From Calditrichota bacterium (GTDB lineage: Bacteria > Calditrichota > Calditrichia > RBG-13-44-9), in NCBI GenBank assembly GCA_024276455.1, contig JAJRXE010000254.1, positions 1 through 6,459 of the forward strand: a stretch of 6,459 nt of DNA, written 5' to 3'. A model generated the notes under the pieces. That model was not told where the DNA came from. It made no database searches and worked only from the letters and a program-made list of their open reading frames with translations. The position numbers and the translations under genes were made by a program. Position 1 is the stretch's first letter, and each line of letters opens with the position of its first letter. This document shows, one piece after another, positions 4,406 to 6,459 of this stretch.

Positions 4406-6459
4406 ATGTTGGGGTTTTCGATGAGAAATAATTTTACCAGCCGGGTTCAAAAGGTGATTCGGTACTCGAAAGAAGAGGCCATGCGGTTAGGACATGATTA
4501 CATTGGAACAGAACATTTACTGCTGGGGATTATTAAGGAAGGTGAAGGCATTGCCATTAAAATTTTAAAGAATCTGGGAGTGGATATTGATTTGCTGAAA
4601 CAACGGTTGGAGGAAGCCGCTGGTCCAGCAGGGGGAATGATGACGTTGGGGAATCTTCCCTTGTCGAAAAGGGCGGAGAAGGTGCTAAAAGTAACCTATT
4701 TGGAGGCGAAAAATTTCAAATCCGATATCATTGGAACTGAACACCTGCTTCTTTCATTATTAAAAGAAAAAGAAGGATTAGCCGCCCAGGTTTTAATGAG
4801 TTTTAGCATCGATTACAATGTTGTTTACAATGAATTAAAAAATATTTTAGAGGGAAAACCATCTATGTCGTATTCTGCCTCAAGCCAGCCGACCCAGAAA
4901 ATTAAGACGCCGGCACTCGATCATTTTGGTCGGGATTTAACGAAATTGGCCATGCAGGGGAAATTGGATCCCATCATTGGCCGCGACCAGATCATCGAGC
5001 GGGTGGCTCAAATTCTTAGCCGCCGGAAGAAAAACAATCCGGTTTTAATCGGAGAACCAGGGGTGGGAAAAACGGCCATTGCCGAGGGTCTGGCGCTCCG
5101 CATTGTAAATCGCAAAGTGCCGCGTGTCCTTCACAATAAACGGATTGTTGCCCTGGATATGGGGAGTATTGTCGCTGGTACGAAATACCGGGGACAGTTC
5201 GAGGAGCGTATGAAAGCCATCATGAGCGAGTTGGAGAAAGCCAAGGATGTGATTCTCTTTATCGACGAGTTGCACACCATTGTGGGCGCCGGCGGGGCCT
5301 CCGGATCCCTGGATGCGTCCAATATGTTTAAACCGGCTCTGGCCCGGGGCGAATTGCAATGCATCGGGGCAACCACTCTGGACGAATACCGGATGTACAT
5401 CGAAAAGGACGGCGCTCTGGAGCGCCGTTTCCAAAAAGTGATGATTGAACCCACCACTCCGGAAGAAACGCTGGAAATTTTGCGCTGCATTAAACATAAG
5501 TACGAAGAGCACCACCATGTTCGCTACACCGACGGTGCCCTGTTAGCCACCATTCGCTTGTGTGAGCGCTACATTACCGACAAGTTTTTCCCGGACAAAG
5601 CCATCGACGTTTTAGACGAAACGGGTTCGCGGGTGCACATCTCCAGCATTGTGGTGCCGAAAGAGATTCTGGAGTTGGAAAAGAAGATCGAGCAAGTGCG
5701 TCAGGAGAAGGAACAATATGCCCGTCGGCAGGATTTTGAAACAGCGGCCAAATTGCGCGACATTGAGCGGCGCTTGCAGGAAGAACTGGTATTTGAACGC
5801 AACAAGTGGGAACGGGAGGAAGAAACCCGCATTGCCACGGTAACCGAAGAGGATATCGCTCAGGTGGTGTCCATGATGACCGGAATCCCGGTGCAACGGG
5901 TGGCCAAGAGCGAAACGGCCAAATTAATGGAAATGGAAAAGGAGTTGAAAAAACGGGTCATCGGTCAGGACGACGCCATTTCTACCATTGCCAAAGCCAT
6001 CCGCCGTTCGCGCACCGGTTTAAAAGATCCGAATCGTCCGATTGGTTCTTTCATGTTCCTGGGGCCAACCGGTGTGGGGAAAACCCATCTTGCTAAGGTA
6101 TTGGCGGAATATTTGTTCGAACGAAAAGACGCCTTAATTCGGATCGACATGTCGGAATATATGGAGAAGTTTTCGGTCTCCCGCCTGGTCGGTTCGCCTC
6201 CCGGATACGTGGGGTACGAAGAAGGCGGACAACTCACCGAACAGGTGCGCCGACATCCCTATTCTGTGATTCTGTTTGACGAAATCGAAAAGGCCCATCC
6301 GGATGTGTTTAACATCCTTCTGCAGGTTCTGGACGATGGCCAATTGACCGATAGTTTGGGCCGGCGGGTCGATTTTCGCAATACTATTCTGATCCTGACC
6401 TCCAATGTAGGGACCCGGGAAATTAAAAAGAATGTCTCGATGGGTTTTACTCAGCAGGA
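4406..6459 (+). CDS. clpC: ATP-dependent Clp protease ATP-binding subunit ClpC, 3' end outside window
   Basis: Hsp100/AAA+ unfoldase that forms a hexamer, unfolds substrates and threads them into ClpP in the cytoplasm. Seen in order: two Clp_N repeats (about 8-65 and 86-140), both with IGTEHLLL; first AAA+ module with Walker A GEPGVGKT (216-223), pore loop GTKYRG (258-263), Walker B ILFIDE (Glu 288), GATT and ALERRF; a short middle domain with a UVR motif around ARRQDFETAAKLRD (from 439), which marks ClpC and not ClpA or ClpB; second module with Walker A GPTGVGKT (553-560), pore loop GSPPGYVG (Tyr 601), Walker B ILFDE (625-626) and a ClpP-binding loop MGF at 679-681. 684 codons are present of the usual 810-850; the C-terminal small domain is cut off by the window. 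The ATG at 4406 has the better ribosome site; the ATG at 4421 (MRNNFTSRVQ) would fit the usual family N-terminus. It is transcribed away from the envelope operon. Confidence 0.97.
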   Translation, partial: MLGFSMRNNFTSRVQKVIRYSKEEAMRLGHDYIGTEHLLLGIIKEGEGIAIKILKNLGVDIDLLKQRLEEAAGPAGGMMTLGNLPLSKRAEKVLKVTYLEAKNFKSDIIGTEHLLLSLLKEKEGLAAQVLMSFSIDYNVVYNELKNILEGKPSMSYSASSQPTQKIKTPALDHFGRDLTKLAMQGKLDPIIGRDQIIERVAQILSRRKKNNPVLIGEPGVGKTAIAEGLALRIVNRKVPRVLHNKRIVALDMGSIVAGTKYRGQFEERMKAIMSELEKAKDVILFIDELHTIVGAGGASGSLDASNMFKPALARGELQCIGATTLDEYRMYIEKDGALERRFQKVMIEPTTPEETLEILRCIKHKYEEHHHVRYTDGALLATIRLCERYITDKFFPDKAIDVLDETGSRVHISSIVVPKEILELEKKIEQVRQEKEQYARRQDFETAAKLRDIERRLQEELVFERNKWEREEETRIATVTEEDIAQVVSMMTGIPVQRVAKSETAKLMEMEKELKKRVIGQDDAISTIAKAIRRSRTGLKDPNRPIGSFMFLGPTGVGKTHLAKVLAEYLFERKDALIRIDMSEYMEKFSVSRLVGSPPGYVGYEEGGQLTEQVRRHPYSVILFDEIEKAHPDVFNILLQVLDDGQLTDSLGRRVDFRNTILILTSNVGTREIKKNVSMGFTQQ

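Noticed and set aside
4211..4450. Minus-strand frame of 79 codons, Leu/Phe-rich
   Set aside because: It begins inside clpC, covers clpC's start and AT-rich leader, and has no ribosome site or domain; the hydrophobicity follows from AT-rich DNA.
5045..6343. Open frames antisense to or out of frame with clpC
   Set aside because: clpC is continuous and carries all expected motifs across the interval; these frames are shadows of it.
4406..6459. ClpB or ClpA as identity of the AAA+ protein
   Set aside because: The middle domain is short and carries a UVR motif, which ClpB and ClpA lack in that form, and a ClpP-binding GF loop is present, which ClpB lacks.

Overview
The window looks like a chromosomal segment of a Gram-negative bacterium, most likely from the FCB superphylum and perhaps close to Calditrichota/KSB1. 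This is inferred from protein style: FadL/PorV-like barrel, lipoproteins with GCYT lipoboxes, a ClpC ATPase in an organism with an outer membrane, and a TAnnTTTG-type -10 element. No rRNA, tRNA or marker phylogeny is available to confirm it. I saw no insertion sequence, CRISPR array, phage gene or tRNA.

Layout. (1) Positions 1-845, minus strand: the N-terminal 60% of an AlgC/ManB-type phosphomannomutase/phosphoglucomutase, with its own promoter at 880-910. (2) Positions 1020-3958, minus strand: a compact three-gene envelope operon. In transcription order it encodes a Tyr/Trp-rich lipoprotein with a basic Ser/Arg tail, a second lipoprotein with one CxxCH motif and a basic tail, and a FadL/PorV-like outer-membrane beta-barrel. 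Gaps are 15 and 23 bases. A near-consensus sigma-70 promoter lies at 4040-4068 and an intrinsic terminator at 940-968. (3) A 447-base divergent intergenic region, 3959-4405. (4) Positions 4406-6459, plus strand: clpC, encoding the Hsp100 unfoldase of the ClpCP protease, cut by the window edge just after its ClpP-binding loop.

The mutase and ClpC are ordinary housekeeping proteins with intact catalytic motifs. The unusual part is the envelope operon. Two adjacent lipoproteins share a plan: lipid anchor, aromatic or Cys-containing head, then a long low-complexity cationic tail. They are co-transcribed with a beta-barrel. Their joint function is unknown; a surface-exposed or barrel-associated complex is a reasonable but untested idea.
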